A DNA stretch of 64,000 bases from an uncultured Ruminococcus sp. (GCA_900541505.1 UQKK01000006.1:62001-126000), one strand, 5' to 3'. Shown: positions 32,909-41,965, counted from the stretch's first letter. The notes: generated from the sequence alone by a model not told the origin. A program made the numbers and translations.

Positions 32909-34261
32909 ATGCGAAGAAAAATATATGATGCATTGCTGAAATGGAAAAGGGAAAGTGCCGGAGAGACAGCGCTGTTGATTGACGGAGCGCGGCGTGTAGG
33001 CAAGAGTTATATTGCGCAGAAGTTTGCTGAAAAGGAATATAAAAGTTATATACTTATTGACTTCAATAATACAGGAAATGAAGTGCGCCAGTTATTTGAG
33101 AATTATCTGAATGATTTGGACAGCTTTTTTATGTATTTGTCCGCATATTATAATGTAAAACTTGAGGAACATGAGTCACTAATTATTTTTGATGAAGTGC
33201 AGCTTTTTCCACGTGCACGGGCAGCGGTTAAATATCTTGTGGCGGATGGAAGATATGATTATCTGGAGACGGGGTCTCTGATTTCTATAAAGAGAAATGT
33301 CAGGGATATTGTTATCCCATCTGAAGAACGTCACATTAAAATGTATCCGATGGATTTTGAAGAGTTTCTGTGGGCGTTGGGAAATGAGGCATTACTGCCG
33401 TTGGCAGAGCAGTGCTTTCAGAAACAAAAACCGTTGGACCAGGCATTACACAGAAAGGCGATGAATTTCTTCCGGCAGTATATGATAGTCGGAGGGATGC
33501 CGCAGGCAGTGAAGGAGTACGTGAAATCAAGAGATTTTGACAGGGTAGACAGGGTGAAAAGAGATATTCTAACACTTTACAGGGCGGATGTGGCAAAATA
33601 TGCTGCCGGGTATGAGAGAAAGGTGGAAGGGATTTTTGATGAGATTCCCGCACAGCTCCAGAAACACAAGAAGAAATTTCAGCTTTCGTCACTGCAGAAA
33701 GAAGCGAGGTTCCGTGAATATGAGGACGCCTTTACCTGGCTGGATGACGCAATGATTATTAATATCTGTTATAATTCTGCGGAACCGTGTATCGGGTTGA
33801 GAATGAATATGGACAGGCTGACAATGAAATGCTATATGGCAGATACCGGGCTGCTAATCAGTCATGCGTTTGACGAAAACGGAATTGTCACAGAAGAGAT
33901 TTATAAGAAGCTTCTCTTTGATAAATTGGAAGTAAATAAAGGGATGCTGCTGGAAAATATCGTAGCACAGATGCTGACGGCAGCGGGACATAAGCTGTAT
34001 TTTTATTCCAATCCATCCAGAAATGACAGCAGCATGCGCATGGAGATTGACTTTCTCACGGCAAAAACGAAAATCAGCAGCAGGCATAATATCTCGCCGA
34101 TAGAGGTTAAGTCGGGAAAAAATTATACGCTGACGTCCCTCAGAAAATTCCGCGCCAAATACCGCGAACAGCTTCACACGGCATATGTCATCCATACCGG
34201 AGACTTAAAAGTCGAGGAGGACATCGTTTTTCTGCCTGTGTATATGACTATGTTTCTGTGA
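32909..34261 (+). CDS. AAA ATPase with DUF4143 C-terminal domain
   Basis: 450 aa, started at the ATG behind AAGAGG. Walker A GARRVGKS (26-33), Walker B LIIFDEVQLFPRA, and a sensor stretch YLETGSLISI. The C-terminal part (KGMLLENIVAQML, EIDFLTAK, ISPIEVKSGKNYT) contains the E-D-ExK pattern of a PD-(D/E)XK nuclease-like fold. The role of this family is unresolved; members are frequent in gut Firmicutes and Bacteroidota. It stands alone, with direct repeats upstream that may be operators. Distinct from the ATPase at 2094. Confidence 0.87.
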   Translation: MRRKIYDALLKWKRESAGETALLIDGARRVGKSYIAQKFAEKEYKSYILIDFNNTGNEVRQLFENYLNDLDSFFMYLSAYYNVKLEEHESLIIFDEVQLFPRARAAVKYLVADGRYDYLETGSLISIKRNVRDIVIPSEERHIKMYPMDFEEFLWALGNEALLPLAEQCFQKQKPLDQALHRKAMNFFRQYMIVGGMPQAVKEYVKSRDFDRVDRVKRDILTLYRADVAKYAAGYERKVEGIFDEIPAQLQKHKKKFQLSSLQKEARFREYEDAFTWLDDAMIINICYNSAEPCIGLRMNMDRLTMKCYMADTGLLISHAFDENGIVTEEIYKKLLFDKLEVNKGMLLENIVAQMLTAAGHKLYFYSNPSRNDSSMRMEIDFLTAKTKISSRHNISPIEVKSGKNYTLTSLRKFRAKYREQLHTAYVIHTGDLKVEEDIVFLPVYMTMFL

Positions 34262-34578
34262 GTTCAAAATCGGTGCGGCAAGAAAAGTTGCAGACAGAAC
34301 ATAAAAATCCATAGTATTTTCCACATAAAAATATAAAATTGCACGGAATAGAATTATTGAAACATACGGAATCAAATTGCAAAATCACACGGAATATATT
34401 ATTTTTATTTAGTAGGAAGATAAAATGGACAGGTGGAATGAAAAATGGCGAACAGAGAGTGCTTAGCTCGAATGATAGCCAGTACACCAGTTTAGGTAGC
34501 GGGAAATTGTTATCATGCAGGAGCTGAAAAGCAACACGGTAACCGTATATTTGTTTTGTGAAATAAGAGGTAAAATCT

Positions 34579-35229
34579 ATGCCAAAAGACAGTAAAAAAT
34601 TAGAGAACTACGATGAAAGTGGGTTTGAATTTTCCAAAGAGCTGTTAGATGATATGGCTACAGCGGCAATCAATTTTGACCGACTGCAAAAACATCCCGT
34701 CCATGGATATATTATTTTTGAATATCTGTTATGTGAAGAAGAGCAGAGCGTCACCCCGTATACCAGTCATCCGAACAGGTACTGGCACAAGAATAAGAGA
34801 AAATTTCTGGCATTGTGGCGGGTAAGAAATGACCTCCATGCAAAGTTATATCTTGTCAATTATGCGAAAAAAGGGACGAAACATGAGGATGAAGTACTTC
34901 TGATAGAGGTGCAGGATATGGACGAATGCGGCATCACAAGGCAGACATTGACAGAATATACGAGGGAAGGCTTTCGCGAGTGGTTCCGGGAAATGAACGG
35001 GGAAAGTCTGGGAGGTGAAGAGGAGCTTTACATAGAGATTTATAGGCAGAAAACACTAGATGAACTGGGGCGGATTTGCTTTCCAAGAGGAAAGCATGAA
35101 GGAGAGACTATCGCGGCGGTTTATACGTATGACAGAAGATATCTGGAATATCACAAAGATACGCGGTATCCCTATTCAAAAGCGGTGAAGGTTTATTTGG
35201 AGAAACGGGAAGGTACTTATGGGGATTAG
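34579..35229 (+). CDS. Hypothetical protein
   Basis: 216 aa, not recognised. It is soluble with no signal or membrane segment. Composition is rich in Tyr, Glu, Lys and Arg, with NRYWHKNKRKFLALWRVRND and a C-terminal YDRRYLEYHKDTRYPYSKA. The ATG follows AGAGG about 9 nt upstream. The 34262-34578 stretch before it is AT-rich with two copies of CACGGAATA (34342, 34388) and no convincing gene. Neighbours do not suggest a function. Confidence 0.55.
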   Translation: MPKDSKKLENYDESGFEFSKELLDDMATAAINFDRLQKHPVHGYIIFEYLLCEEEQSVTPYTSHPNRYWHKNKRKFLALWRVRNDLHAKLYLVNYAKKGTKHEDEVLLIEVQDMDECGITRQTLTEYTREGFREWFREMNGESLGGEEELYIEIYRQKTLDELGRICFPRGKHEGETIAAVYTYDRRYLEYHKDTRYPYSKAVKVYLEKREGTYGD

Positions 35230-35256
35230 GTTGTTCTGGTGGAATGACAGAAAAAT

Positions 35257-35494
35257 GTCGGTTTGAGTGTCGGTTTAATGTCGGTTTAAACAAAACGAAA
35301 AGGAAAGCGGTTAAAAAAGTACACTGGCAAGAAAGAGAGCCACTGCTTATCAGAAATATGTTCTGGTAGTCGGTGGTTTTCATTTGCGGAAAAATCCGCT
35401 GAACCTGCCCGTTCGGTGTATCTGCGGAAAACCTTTGGACTGCCTGCTATGTGCCTCTGCGGAAACTTTGGACTTGTCTGATTTGTGCCTCCCG
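35257..35494. repeat. Short repeats in the gene-free stretch before the ECF sigma gene
   Basis: GTCGGTTT occurs three times at 11-12 bp spacing (35257, 35269, 35280). Further on, a ~35-bp degenerate unit starting GTG(T/C)(A/C)TCTGCGGAAA begins at 35416 and 35451, with a partial copy at 35485. No gene is visible in 35230-35626. Confidence 0.5.
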
Positions 35495-35506
35495 CACAAT
35501 CTTTTT

Positions 35507-35535
35507 TGCAACCAAAATCTGTGTTATGCTGTCTA
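35507..35535 (+). promoter_or_regulatory. Candidate ECF-type promoter of sigma gene
   Basis: TGCAACC (35507-35513) and GTCTA (35531-35535), 17 nt apart, resemble ECF -35/-10 elements rather than sigma-A. It lies ~90 bp before the sigma gene, suggesting autoregulation. Confidence 0.45.
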
Positions 35536-35626
35536 ACATACAGAACGGTTCTGAAAAAGAAAAGGCATGCCGAAAGAAAATCAACAGAGAAGTGCATGAC
35601 TTCCGTAAAAAGGGAGGTACACATAA

Positions 35627-36178
35627 ATGTCTGATAAGAAGGAAAAACAGGCGGATATCCGCCTTGTGAAGAAGGCGATGCGGGGAAACGCGGAGGCGTA
35701 CGGACTCTTGGTCGCACAGCACCAGGAATATCTCTATAAGATGGCGTTTATCTATATGCAAAACGGGGAGGATGCGCTGGATGTGGTGCAGACTACCGTG
35801 CTCAAAGGCTATCAGCACATCAAAAAGCTGAAAAATCCCGAATGGTTTAAAACATGGCTCACGAGTATCCTGATTCACACGGCGGCGGATGCGGGGAAGA
35901 AAATCGTATACTACAGTGACATTGAGAGCCGGCACATACCCGCACGGCAAATCGGCGTCTCTCTGGAGGAAAAATGTGACTTAAATGAAGCAATCCTAAA
36001 GCTCCCGGAGAAATACCGGACAGCTATCATCCTGAAATACTTCAGCCAAATGTCGGTGGATGAAATCGCGCGGACGATGAATGCTCCGTCCGGCACGGTG
36101 AAAGCGTGGCTGAGCAGAGGAAGAGATGAGATAAAAAAATATTTGAAGGAGGATTACATGTATGCAAAATCTATTTGA
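35627..36178 (+). CDS. ECF-type RNA polymerase sigma factor
   Basis: 183 aa. Region 2 spans ~15-80 (AYGLLVAQHQEYLYKMAFIY, then DALDVVQTTVLKGY) and region 4 spans ~120-172 (LPEKYRTAIILKYFSQMSVD with helix-turn-helix EIARTMNAPSGTVKAWLSRG). The ATG follows AGGGAGG. It overlaps the next gene, a DUF4179 anti-sigma candidate, by 17 bp, so the two form a sigma/anti-sigma pair responding to an envelope signal. Group assignment would need a search. Confidence 0.9.
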   Translation: MSDKKEKQADIRLVKKAMRGNAEAYGLLVAQHQEYLYKMAFIYMQNGEDALDVVQTTVLKGYQHIKKLKNPEWFKTWLTSILIHTAADAGKKIVYYSDIESRHIPARQIGVSLEEKCDLNEAILKLPEKYRTAIILKYFSQMSVDEIARTMNAPSGTVKAWLSRGRDEIKKYLKEDYMYAKSI

Positions 36179-37241
36179 AGAGATTGAAGTTCCAAGAGAA
36201 AAGTTAAATCAAACCATAGAAAACAGCATGGATATCATCCGCAGGCAGAGCAGAGAAAAGAGGAAAAGAAAGATTTTCACCGGGTGCACGGCGGCAGCGG
36301 TTTTGGTTGCGGCGGGTGTGGGATTCTGCGCGGCGAACCCGACCATCGCGGCGGACATTCCCCTGATAGGAAATATTTTTGCAAGAGAATCCGGCAAGGC
36401 GGTCTACGGCGGAGATTATACAAAGGATGCAGAGCCTGTGACCGGTACAAACGTCAGCGAGTCCAACGGGGTGAAGATAACCTTATCCGAAATGTACTGC
36501 AACACCGAGGGGATGAATGTGTCTGTTCTCATAGAATCCGAGGAGGCATTCCCGGATTGTGTGCATGATTTTGAATATCAGGACGGGGAAGAGACTATCA
36601 GCTATCTGTTCCTGGACACAACACAGGAATATTCCTTCCTGGATACGCCCATTGAATGGCAGACACAGGTAAACGGAGAATTTATCGATGACCATACGTT
36701 TGCGGGAATATTTCGCATGGATTTGAATGTAAATGAATTTTACTGGGCGGATATACCGGATGCATTTCAATGGAAAATGGATGTGAGTGGAATTTCCTCC
36801 GCAAAAATGCCGGAAAGTACAGAGCAATATCAGCAGGAGGGTACCTGGTCTTTCGCTGCAGACGTGTCAAAGGACAGCAGCCAGACCATCACCAAGGAGG
36901 TCAACGAGTATGCGCCAAACGGCATGGGCATCGTTTCCGTGGAAAAAACGCCTTATGAAATCATACTGAATGAGGATTACCGGGAAGAGGCGAACACCAT
37001 GGGGGATATAGAAGGACTGCGCAGGGTCATCCTGGACGCGGACGGAAAGTATATGGCGGATAAAGTCGGCATGATACCCGTGGGAGACCATAATGTCTCA
37101 AAGATTCACATTTATTTCTACCCAACATCTACGGAGGAGGCACACAGAGAAGTCATAGAACGCATGGAAGATGCGGATTTTGCCGAATATATCAGAGAGA
37201 TATCGGTGTACCATATAGAGATAGCATTTGAGGGGAAATAA
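36162..37241 (+). CDS. DUF4179-type anti-sigma factor candidate
   Basis: 359 aa. A cytosolic ~40-residue N-terminus (LFEEIEVPREKLNQTIENSM) precedes one membrane helix (~44-62). DUF4179 follows (NPTIAADIPLIGNIFA) with a large extracytoplasmic C-terminal part. This architecture and the 17-bp overlap with the ECF sigma gene indicate that it holds the sigma factor at the membrane until a signal arrives. The ligand is unknown. Confidence 0.8.
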   Translation: MQNLFEEIEVPREKLNQTIENSMDIIRRQSREKRKRKIFTGCTAAAVLVAAGVGFCAANPTIAADIPLIGNIFARESGKAVYGGDYTKDAEPVTGTNVSESNGVKITLSEMYCNTEGMNVSVLIESEEAFPDCVHDFEYQDGEETISYLFLDTTQEYSFLDTPIEWQTQVNGEFIDDHTFAGIFRMDLNVNEFYWADIPDAFQWKMDVSGISSAKMPESTEQYQQEGTWSFAADVSKDSSQTITKEVNEYAPNGMGIVSVEKTPYEIILNEDYREEANTMGDIEGLRRVILDADGKYMADKVGMIPVGDHNVSKIHIYFYPTSTEEAHREVIERMEDADFAEYIREISVYHIEIAFEGK

Positions 37242-37267
37242 ACGGGGTTGGAAATTTTCAGAATCTA

Positions 37268-37296
37268 TTGACTTATGTGGTCTAAATATGTTAAAT
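37268..37296 (+). promoter_or_regulatory. Promoter of GltS-type gene
   Basis: TTGACT (37268-37273), 17 nt, TTAAAT (37291-37296). The IclR-type operator candidate begins 25 bp after the -10. Confidence 0.5.
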
Positions 37297-37320
37297 ATAT
37301 TATATATAATAAAACTGTCA

Positions 37321-37335
37321 TTTTATAATATAAAA
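37321..37335. promoter_or_regulatory. IclR-regulon operator candidate 1
   Basis: TTTTATAATATAAAA, an inverted repeat of 7+1+7, lies downstream of the predicted start site of the GltS-type gene. It is the complement of the sites at 39775 and 39871. Confidence 0.6.
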
Positions 37336-37413
37336 TTTTTTATTTTCCCAATGATTAGCCCTCCTGACAGGTTTTTATTTGTGTTGACACAAGTTTGAAA
37401 GGAGAGATATAAA

Positions 37414-38787
37414 ATGACAGCATCAGATTCCGTTGTTTTAATTATTCAAACATTTGCAGTATTAAGTGTGCTTTTAGTCTGTGGGGTGATTCTGCGCGCA
37501 AAAGTAAAAATTTTTCAAAAGCTGTATCTGCCGGCGTGTGTGATTGGGGGATTTGTCGGTCTGCTTCTGGGACCAAATGTCTTGGATATATTACCGATAT
37601 CCGAAGATATGATGTCTGCGGTATCCGCACTCCCATCGGTTCTATTTATTCCTGTTATAGCCGCACTGCCGGTCTGCAGTGGGAAGATTGATTTTAAGAA
37701 CATAAAAAAGCAGAAAGCGCCATTGATTTGCGCGGCGGTGATTTGTCTGGGCTTTACGTTGCAATATGCAGTGGGATTGTTAGTGAATCTCTTATCGGAT
37801 TTCCTGGGAACAGAGACGTATCCTACCTTTGGTCTGGAACTTGCTATGGGATTTGGCGGCAGTCACGGGCAAGTTGGAGCGGTAGGGGGTATGTTGGAAG
37901 CACTGGAACAGCCTTACTATCAGACAGCGATGGGAGTTACATCTACGACGGCTACTGTGGGTATACTGGGCGGTCTCATAATTGGTACGTTTATGATTAA
38001 TATGGCAATCCGCCGTAATTATACCGTTGTCGTAAAAGATATATCCGCTGTGCCGAAAGAAATGAGTGTCGGCTATTATTCCAGAGGACAGAAACGTCCC
38101 AGCCTGGGAGAGCAAACCATGATAACAAGCAGTGTGGAGACTTTGTCTCTTCACTTGGGACTTATGCTTCTGGCGACAGGAGGCGGATATGTTTTATCGA
38201 ATTATATAAATAAGCTGGGATGGTCCCTACTGGGAGCGATAGCGACTTGGGTCTATGCCTTACTCGTGATGTATGTCCTCTGGTTCATTATCCGTAAATG
38301 CAAACTGGATTATCTGTTTGATGAAAAAGTGAAAAATTCTATTACCGGTCTAATTACGGACTATTTAATCGTTGCGGCAATTATGAGTATCCCCGTAGAG
38401 GTGGTAGCAAGTTATTGGCAGCCGTTGCTTGTAATGTGTATTTTAGGATTGATAATGACACCGCTTCTGATATATTTTGTGTGCAAAAAATGTTTGGATG
38501 AATATTGGTTTGAGAATACGCTGGGTTCTTTGGGGTGTCTGACAGGACAGTTTATCACAGGGATGCTGTTGATAAAAATGGCTGACCCGGATTTGGAAAC
38601 ACCAGTCCTCGCAGATTTTGGTGCAGGATATACGATTCAGAATTTCTACTGTATACCTTTGATAAGCCTGATGTTTCCTTTTGTTGTGTCCAATGGACCG
38701 GGAGCGGGACTTTTACTGAATCTCGGCTTGGCAGTTGTTTTTACTGTTATCATCGTATTGATTGGACGGATGGGACGGAAAGCGTAA
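37414..38787 (+). CDS. Sodium/glutamate symporter family (GltS-like) transporter
   Basis: 457 aa with about ten to twelve helices. The repeated GltS features are visible: LGPNVLDILP after the second helix, GFGGSHGQVGAVGGML, and a second inverted half with GSLGCLTGQFITGML and FPFVVSNGPG. GltS carriers import glutamate or related acids with sodium. The ATG lies behind AAAGGAG. The IclR gene is convergent and an M20 peptidase lies beyond it; shared operators suggest the transporter imports a substrate or product of that peptidase. The precise substrate is inference. Confidence 0.85.
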   Translation: MTASDSVVLIIQTFAVLSVLLVCGVILRAKVKIFQKLYLPACVIGGFVGLLLGPNVLDILPISEDMMSAVSALPSVLFIPVIAALPVCSGKIDFKNIKKQKAPLICAAVICLGFTLQYAVGLLVNLLSDFLGTETYPTFGLELAMGFGGSHGQVGAVGGMLEALEQPYYQTAMGVTSTTATVGILGGLIIGTFMINMAIRRNYTVVVKDISAVPKEMSVGYYSRGQKRPSLGEQTMITSSVETLSLHLGLMLLATGGGYVLSNYINKLGWSLLGAIATWVYALLVMYVLWFIIRKCKLDYLFDEKVKNSITGLITDYLIVAAIMSIPVEVVASYWQPLLVMCILGLIMTPLLIYFVCKKCLDEYWFENTLGSLGCLTGQFITGMLLIKMADPDLETPVLADFGAGYTIQNFYCIPLISLMFPFVVSNGPGAGLLLNLGLAVVFTVIIVLIGRMGRKA

Positions 38788-38823
38788 TTTACTAAATTCT
38801 ATATAAAAAACGACGACATACAG

Positions 38824-38864
38824 AGATGGATGGAGCCTTCGGATACAGGCCCATCCATCTTTTT
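38824..38864 (+). terminator. Terminator of GltS-type gene
   Basis: AGATGGATGG pairs with CCATCCATCT, followed by TTTT. Confidence 0.8.
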
Positions 38865-38915
38865 GCCTCAACCTGGTGTACTGTCTCATTATGTGAAATA
38901 TGAATGAGAAAGTAA

Positions 38916-39692
38916 CTAGAAGGGCATACGTGATAATTCTCGTGCAACAGGTTCCATGGCTTCTTTTAGGGTATCCAGATACGCCTCATCTGCACGCTGA
39001 ACCGGCAGGGAAATAACGACAGAGACAACGACTCTTCCGGTATGTTTAAAGACAGGATACGCAATTGTACATACTCCTTCCTGAAATTCTTCGCGTTCAA
39101 TACAGTATCCCTGTTTTCGGAGTATCCCTAATTGTTTTTTTAATTCGGTTTTGTCGGTTATAGTATTCGGAGTGAAGGCAGTCATTTCCAAAGTTTCCAT
39201 ATGCTTTTCCAGCATTTTTTCAGAAAGACCTGTGAGATACATCTTGCCCTGTGCCGTACAGTGCAGTGGGAGATGTGTCCCTACAGGGGTACTCGTATGA
39301 ACCGGGCGTGTTGACTCAAATTGATATAGGCACGTCCCCATAAAACAGTCTTTTACCCAACCACAGTAGCATAATAAAACAGTTTCATTAAATTGGCGGA
39401 ATAATCTTTCTAAATAAGGTTTACCGAGCTGAACGACATTCTGATTGTCATAGATTTTAGAAGCGATATCGAAGGACTTCCATCCCATTTTGTAGTTCTG
39501 TGTGTCAAAATTTTTCTCGATATATCCCCGTGCTTCCAGTGTTTTTAATAAGTGGTAGGCAGTCGTCTTGTTCAGATTACAATGCTCTGCTATCTCGGAT
39601 AGACGATAACCTGCCCCGCCGTCTATGATATATTCCCAAATTTCAAAAGCTCTATGTACAGACTGTATATTTTTAATTTGCTTATCTTCCAT
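38916..39692 (-). CDS. IclR-family transcriptional regulator
   Basis: 258 aa. I choose the ATG at 39692 behind GGGGAGG; a TTG seven codons upstream overlaps that ribosome site. The winged helix-turn-helix is at ~10-75 (YRLSEIAEHCNLNKTTAYHL, LEARGYIEK), followed by the IclR effector domain (~85-255, THLPLHCTAQGKMYLTGL; IAYPVFKHTGRVVVSVVISL). Its own promoter abuts one copy of a palindrome also found before the GltS-type and M20 genes, so auto- and cross-regulation are likely. The effector is probably a small acid or N-acyl amino acid. Confidence 0.9.
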   Translation of the reverse strand: MEDKQIKNIQSVHRAFEIWEYIIDGGAGYRLSEIAEHCNLNKTTAYHLLKTLEARGYIEKNFDTQNYKMGWKSFDIASKIYDNQNVVQLGKPYLERLFRQFNETVLLCYCGWVKDCFMGTCLYQFESTRPVHTSTPVGTHLPLHCTAQGKMYLTGLSEKMLEKHMETLEMTAFTPNTITDKTELKKQLGILRKQGYCIEREEFQEGVCTIAYPVFKHTGRVVVSVVISLPVQRADEAYLDTLKEAMEPVARELSRMPF

Positions 39693-39743
39693 TTGAAAGA
39701 GTAACCTCCCCAATTATTATTTACAGAAACAAAGATTATTTAC

Positions 39744-39789
39744 ATTATATCATTAGTGTTTTATACACGCAATATTTTATATTATAAAA
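39744..39789 (-). promoter_or_regulatory. iclR-type promoter with operator candidate 2
   Basis: On the minus strand TTGCGT (39772-39767), 17 nt, TATAAT (39749-39744). The operator TTTTATATTATAAAA (39775-39789) sits directly upstream of the -35. Confidence 0.65.
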
Positions 39790-39815
39790 CTATATATAAC
39801 TATTATAAAATTTTA

Positions 39816-39844
39816 TTGACTAATCCTTCGGATTAGTATAAAAT
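39816..39844 (+). promoter_or_regulatory. Promoter of M20 peptidase gene
   Basis: TTGACT (39816-39821), 17 nt, TAAAAT (39839-39844). An ACTAATCC/GGATTAGT inverted repeat (39819-39837) lies between the boxes. Confidence 0.65.
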
Positions 39845-39870
39845 ATGTGTGGGAAATAATAAAACTAATA

Positions 39871-39885
39871 TTTTATATTATAAAA
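39871..39885. promoter_or_regulatory. IclR-regulon operator candidate 3
   Basis: TTTTATATTATAAAA, 27 bp after the -10. It lies within a 20-bp perfect direct repeat (39867-39886) of 39771-39790, 96 bp away. Confidence 0.65.
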
Positions 39886-39886
39886 C

Positions 39887-40092
39887 AAGAGGGCTTTAAA
39901 ACTAAAAACAGGAAATCCCCTTTCTGAATAGGGGATACCCACTCTGTACCAGGGCACACATGCCTTACACTGCAAGATTTTCTTGCTTTGCGGCGTTAGA
40001 TTCAATTGTCTGTTTTGCAGAGCTCGAAAATCTCAATGGTTGAGACCTAAGAGTAGGAAAGAGAGGGGTTGCGATGATAAAGGAGAATAGGG
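39887..40092 (+). promoter_or_regulatory. Long untranslated leader of M20 gene
   Basis: About 200 nt without a gene. It contains ATCCCC/GGGGAT and GTCTCAACC-type hairpins. No riboswitch class was recognised. Confidence 0.35.
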
Positions 40093-41277
40093 ATGATTTA
40101 TACGGATATTGACAGATATGTAGAAAAATACCGTGAAGAAGCTGTAGATTTCCTAAAAGAGATGATACAGACTCCGAGCCCTACAGGAGAAGAACTTGAA
40201 ATCAGTAAAGTAGTAATGAAGTGGCTGAAAAGAGAAAATCTGCCGGTGGAGGTTTATGCGAAAGAACCGACGAGACCGAATATTATATCCAACTGGTGCG
40301 GAAATCCGGACGGACGTAAATTTATGTTTAATGGACATTACGATGTTTTCCCTCCGACAGTTGAGGAAAAGAAGGTAAGGGACCCGTGGTCAGGTGAAAT
40401 CATAGATGGAAATATCTATGGAAAAGGGAGTGTGGACATGAAAGCGGGTCTTGCAGCCGGAATAATGGCAGTAAAGTTATTGAAGCGCAGCGGGTTCATT
40501 CCCAATGGTTCCATTTCAATCAGCTGTGTTTGTGATGAAGAGCAAGGCGGAAAATATGGAACGTTGTATTTAATTTCCCAAGGACTTCTAGATGCAGATT
40601 TTGGAGTCTGCATGGAGGCTTCAGAAGATTCAGTAATCGTAGAGAGTGATGGGAGGATTGCCTATTCTGTCACCTATCAATGTGAAGGATGGCATGCAGG
40701 ACTCAGGAAAAACCGAGATAATGCGATTCAAAAGTCTTGCAAGGCAATCGAAAGGTTATATCAGTATGATGATGTATTAAAAAGGGAAAGAAATTATGGA
40801 TTTGAAGAGGGCGGCGCTATTTTGTCAATAACGGAAATTCATGCGGGGGAAGCTTCAAATATTCAGCCGGATTCTTGTACGTTTTCGGTGGACAGACGGT
40901 ATACAAAGGGAGAAACGATAGAAAGCGCAACAAAAGAGTTAAAAGAAGTATTAGATGAGCTGAAAATGGCTGACCCGGATATGGACTACCAACTGGATAT
41001 GCCAATCGCAAATCCGCAGCTCTCTATGGATACAAATAACCTGTGTATACGCGCGGCAGTTGAAGCGGCGGAAGAGGTTTTGAGAAAAACGATAAAGTTG
41101 GGAAGAAGATGCAGTGGAGGAGATACATCGAAAATCACATCTGCTTACGGCTATCCTTTACCCCAGTTTGGTCCGGGACGTTTTAATCAACTGTGCACAC
41201 CAACAGAGCATGTTGACTTGGATGAATATATTAATTTTATCAAAATTTACATGCGTATGGTAATGAAGCTACTTTAA
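40093..41277 (+). CDS. M20-family zinc peptidase / deacylase (ArgE/DapE-like)
   Basis: 394 aa. Zinc-site residues: H82 and D84 in GHYDV, D115 in GSVDMKAG, the catalytic/ligand pair E149-E150 in CDEEQGG, and the C-terminal His in CTPTEHVDL. The dimerisation domain falls at ~185-300. Family members hydrolyse N-acyl amino acids or dipeptides such as acetylornithine and succinyl-diaminopimelate. No arginine or lysine genes are nearby. The shared operators with a GltS-type carrier suggest a catabolic role. ATG behind AAAGGAG. Confidence 0.87.
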   Translation: MIYTDIDRYVEKYREEAVDFLKEMIQTPSPTGEELEISKVVMKWLKRENLPVEVYAKEPTRPNIISNWCGNPDGRKFMFNGHYDVFPPTVEEKKVRDPWSGEIIDGNIYGKGSVDMKAGLAAGIMAVKLLKRSGFIPNGSISISCVCDEEQGGKYGTLYLISQGLLDADFGVCMEASEDSVIVESDGRIAYSVTYQCEGWHAGLRKNRDNAIQKSCKAIERLYQYDDVLKRERNYGFEEGGAILSITEIHAGEASNIQPDSCTFSVDRRYTKGETIESATKELKEVLDELKMADPDMDYQLDMPIANPQLSMDTNNLCIRAAVEAAEEVLRKTIKLGRRCSGGDTSKITSAYGYPLPQFGPGRFNQLCTPTEHVDLDEYINFIKIYMRMVMKLL

Positions 41278-41340
41278 AGGTTCCATATGTGGGAATAGAA
41301 AGAAATACTATTTGGTGGAAAAAGTAATCCTATTGAAAAA

Positions 41341-41385
41341 AGGGCTATCCGGGCAGAACAGTCTGCCGGGATAGCCCTCCTTTTC
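41341..41385. terminator. Bidirectional terminator between M20 gene and queT
   Basis: A 17-bp stem (AGGGCTATCC arm, one mismatch) with a TTTT tract on the + side and a T-run on the minus side. It serves both convergent genes. Confidence 0.85.
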
Positions 41386-41453
41386 ATACGGTAAATATAA
41401 TGCCAGTTTATCTTAAATTCTGCGATTCTCTCCTATAGCCTGCGACTCTTTCC

Positions 41454-41963
41454 TTACACTCCGCGGGTCTCTGTCTTAAACAGGATGTATCTGTATTTAT
41501 ACAGTGCAGTATGCAGAATCATTCCCAGAACACCGCAGGAAATCACCTCGCCAATGCCGACGGTCAACATCATAAACGGAATCGGGAATGGGAGCTGATA
41601 TCCGTATTTCAACACAAACGGAACAATCAGGGCATTCGCGATAATTGGCGGGAGCGGCGCGAGATACTTGCTGCGATTGCGGAGCATCCAGGTGAAAACT
41701 GCTGCAATTAATGTCGCCAGGCTTCCGAAAATGATATCCGGGACGATACATCCTCCTAAAATATTACTGAGCAGGCACCCGATGAATAAACCGGGAATCG
41801 CTGCCGGTGTAAAGACCGGAAGAATCGTCAATGCCTCTGAGATACGGACCTGAACTTCTCCGTAGGAAAAGGACGCGCCGAGCAGTGTCAGCACGACATA
41901 GATGGCAGCAATCATGGCTGCCTGTGCCATAAACAGCACTTTGGTTTGTTGAGAGTTTTTCAT
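41454..41963 (-). CDS. queT: QueT family transporter (queuosine precursor ECF S-component)
   Basis: 169 aa with about five to six membrane helices. VRISEALTILPVFTPAAIPG and GCLLSNILGG, then ADxx-like PDIIFGSLATLIAA, match the QueT S-component of energy-coupling-factor transporters that import preQ1/preQ0-type precursors. The ATG lies behind AAAGGAG. A ~115-nt leader with several hairpins precedes it and may be a preQ1 riboswitch. The ECF energising module is not in this window and is likely shared. Confidence 0.88.
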   Translation of the reverse strand: MKNSQQTKVLFMAQAAMIAAIYVVLTLLGASFSYGEVQVRISEALTILPVFTPAAIPGLFIGCLLSNILGGCIVPDIIFGSLATLIAAVFTWMLRNRSKYLAPLPPIIANALIVPFVLKYGYQLPFPIPFMMLTVGIGEVISCGVLGMILHTALYKYRYILFKTETRGV

Positions 41964-41965
41964 TT

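Noticed and set aside
34339..34527. A 62-codon frame before the hypothetical protein
   Set aside because: No ribosome site, no recognisable motif, AT-rich repeat context.
36482..37100. Frames antisense to the anti-sigma gene
   Set aside because: Shadows of a well-supported gene with no ribosome sites.
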